Source: Nitriliruptoraceae bacterium (lineage in GTDB: Bacteria > Actinomycetota > Nitriliruptoria > Nitriliruptorales > Nitriliruptoraceae). From it: a stretch of 6,973 nt of DNA. Shown in pieces: positions 6,049-6,973 of this stretch. The stretch spans positions 1-6,973 of the forward strand of contig SLLJ01000081.1 of NCBI GenBank assembly GCA_007134165.1, written 5' to 3'. The translations under genes and the position numbers were made by a program. Every line of letters begins with the position of its first letter. The stretch's first letter is position 1. Below the pieces are notes generated by a model, which had not been told where the DNA came from, did no database searches, and worked only from the letters and a program-made list of their open reading frames with translations.

Positions 6049-6973
6049 GCACCGAGGTCCGCCCGATCCCGCTGCCCTCCCGGGCCCGGCTGGTGCTGGC
6101 GCTGGTCTCGCTGGTTGGCGTGGCTGCGTTCGGCTGGCCGCTGCTGGCCAGCCCGGCGTCGGGCCTGGCGCACGCCACCGACGCACCGCTGCTGTTCGCG
6201 CTGCTGCTCCCCCTGCTGCTCGCGGTCGTGCTCGCCGAACTCGCGGAGGGTGGCATGGACGCCAAGAGCGTGGCCATGCTCGGGGTGCTGGCGGCGGTCG
6301 GCGCGGCCCTGCGCCCGCTTGGCACCGGCATCGCCGGCTTCGAGCCGGTGTTCTTCCTGCTGGTGCTCGCCGGTCGCGCCTACGGTCCGGGCTTCGGCTT
6401 CGTACTCGGTGCGACCACGCTGTTCGCCTCCGCGCTGACCACGGCCGGCGTGGGCCCGTGGCTACCCTTCCAGATGCTCGGGGCGGCCTGGGTCGGGGCC
6501 GGCGCGGGACTGCTCCCCGGGCACCTGCGAGGCCGGCGGGAACTGGCCGCCCTGGCCGCCTACGCAGCGTTCGCGGGGTTGGCCTACGGCCTGGCGCTGA
6601 ACCTGTCGTTCTGGCCGTTCACGCTGGGCGAGTCCTCCGCGCTGTCATTCGTGGCCGGCGACCCGGTGCTCGACAACCTGCGCCGCTTCGTGGCGTTCAG
6701 CCTGGCGACCTCGCTGGCCTTCGACGTCCCCCGAGCGGTGCTGACCGCGCTGCTGGTGGCGCTGACCGGCCGCTCGATCCTGGCGACCCTGCGCCGGGCC
6801 GGGCGCCGCGCGGCCTTCGACGCGCCGGTGCGCTTCGAATCGGCCGCCCCCGGATCGTACGCCCCCGGACCGGACGGCCCCGCGCGCCTCAACGAGGTGG
6901 CCCCGACCCCGACCCTGGCCCCGACCCCGGCCCCGACCCCGACCCCGACCCCGGCAGCGGCCCCGACCCCGGC
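6045..6973 (+). CDS. ECF transporter S component, probable corrinoid-specific (CbrT-like), 3' end missing
   Basis: The frame opens at a GTG overlapping the ATPase stop (GTGA) and stays open to the window edge, giving 309 codons without a stop. Residues 1-260 are an integral membrane protein with about six hydrophobic segments (near 15-38, 47-67, 75-90, 101-132, 138-158, 166-192 and 213-248; some of these may merge). The stretch RPLGTGIAGFEPVFFLLVLAG (90-110) and the following YGPGFGFVLGATTLFASAL and GPWLPFQMLGAAWVGAGAGL are characteristic of an actinobacterial ECF S-component family. This is the subunit that binds the substrate and toppled into the EcfT/ATPase module. Corrinoid specificity is inferred from the riboswitch and from the co-transcribed transcobalamin-like genes, not from residues I can assign. 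After residue 285 a low-complexity Ala-Pro-Thr tail begins and continues past the window, so the true length and any fused domain are unknown. Confidence 0.85.
   Translation, partial: MSTEVRPIPLPSRARLVLALVSLVGVAAFGWPLLASPASGLAHATDAPLLFALLLPLLLAVVLAELAEGGMDAKSVAMLGVLAAVGAALRPLGTGIAGFEPVFFLLVLAGRAYGPGFGFVLGATTLFASALTTAGVGPWLPFQMLGAAWVGAGAGLLPGHLRGRRELAALAAYAAFAGLAYGLALNLSFWPFTLGESSALSFVAGDPVLDNLRRFVAFSLATSLAFDVPRAVLTALLVALTGRSILATLRRAGRRAAFDAPVRFESAAPGSYAPGPDGPARLNEVAPTPTLAPTPAPTPTPTPAAAPTP
6900..6973 (+). repeat. Low-complexity CCCCGA/CCGACC repeat encoding Ala-Pro-Thr tail
   Basis: The last 74 bases are an imperfect repeat of gccccgacc- and ccgacc-like units with no A or T outside a few positions. 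They encode alternating Pro-Thr and Ala-Pro in the S-component frame. The repeat runs off the window. It may be a flexible tail or a linker to another domain, and such a tract is also prone to assembly error. Confidence 0.8.

Noticed and set aside
5182..6186. Minus-strand open frame of 334 codons opposite the ATPase gene
   Set aside because: It is antisense to intact Walker and signature motifs and its composition (Gln, Arg, His-rich) is typical of a shadow frame.

Overview
The window is high-GC DNA, with third codon positions of the real genes roughly 90% G or C and GTG or TTG start codons. This suggests an actinobacterium. The S-layer-homology (SLH) repeats in the first protein hint at a deep-branching lineage such as Acidimicrobiia or Nitriliruptoria, but that placement is inference.

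Layout. Positions 1-393 hold no gene I can support; a minus-strand reading there is broken. A candidate promoter (394-423) precedes a clearly recognisable cobalamin (B12) riboswitch aptamer (about 431-548), and a strong G+C hairpin that looks like an expression-platform terminator (611-645) follows it. Five tightly packed plus-strand genes come next: (1) 699-2273, a secreted alpha/alpha-barrel protein with prenyltransferase-type repeats and three C-terminal SLH repeats; (2) 2270-3274, a secreted DUF4430 (transcobalamin-like C-terminal) domain on a long acidic xEP-repeat stalk with a C-terminal membrane anchor; (3) 3278-4429, an EcfT-type transmembrane coupling protein; (4) 4426-6048, a single-chain double ABC ATPase of the ECF type; (5) 6045 to the window end, an ECF substrate-binding S component of the CbrT-like actinobacterial type, cut by the window edge within a Pro/Thr-rich tail. 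Three of the four junctions are 4-nt GTGA overlaps and the fourth is a 3-nt gap, so this reads as one operon.

How it fits together. The riboswitch ties the operon to cobalamin. Genes 3-5 form a complete energy-coupling-factor transporter (T, A+A', S). Genes 1 and 2 carry, on two separate envelope-anchored polypeptides, the two fold types that animal intrinsic factor and transcobalamin carry on one chain: an alpha/alpha barrel and a DUF4430-like beta domain. The attractive reading is a cell-surface 'split transcobalamin' that captures corrinoids outside the membrane and passes them to the ECF S component. Domain identities and riboswitch control are well supported. The two-part capture mechanism is inference.
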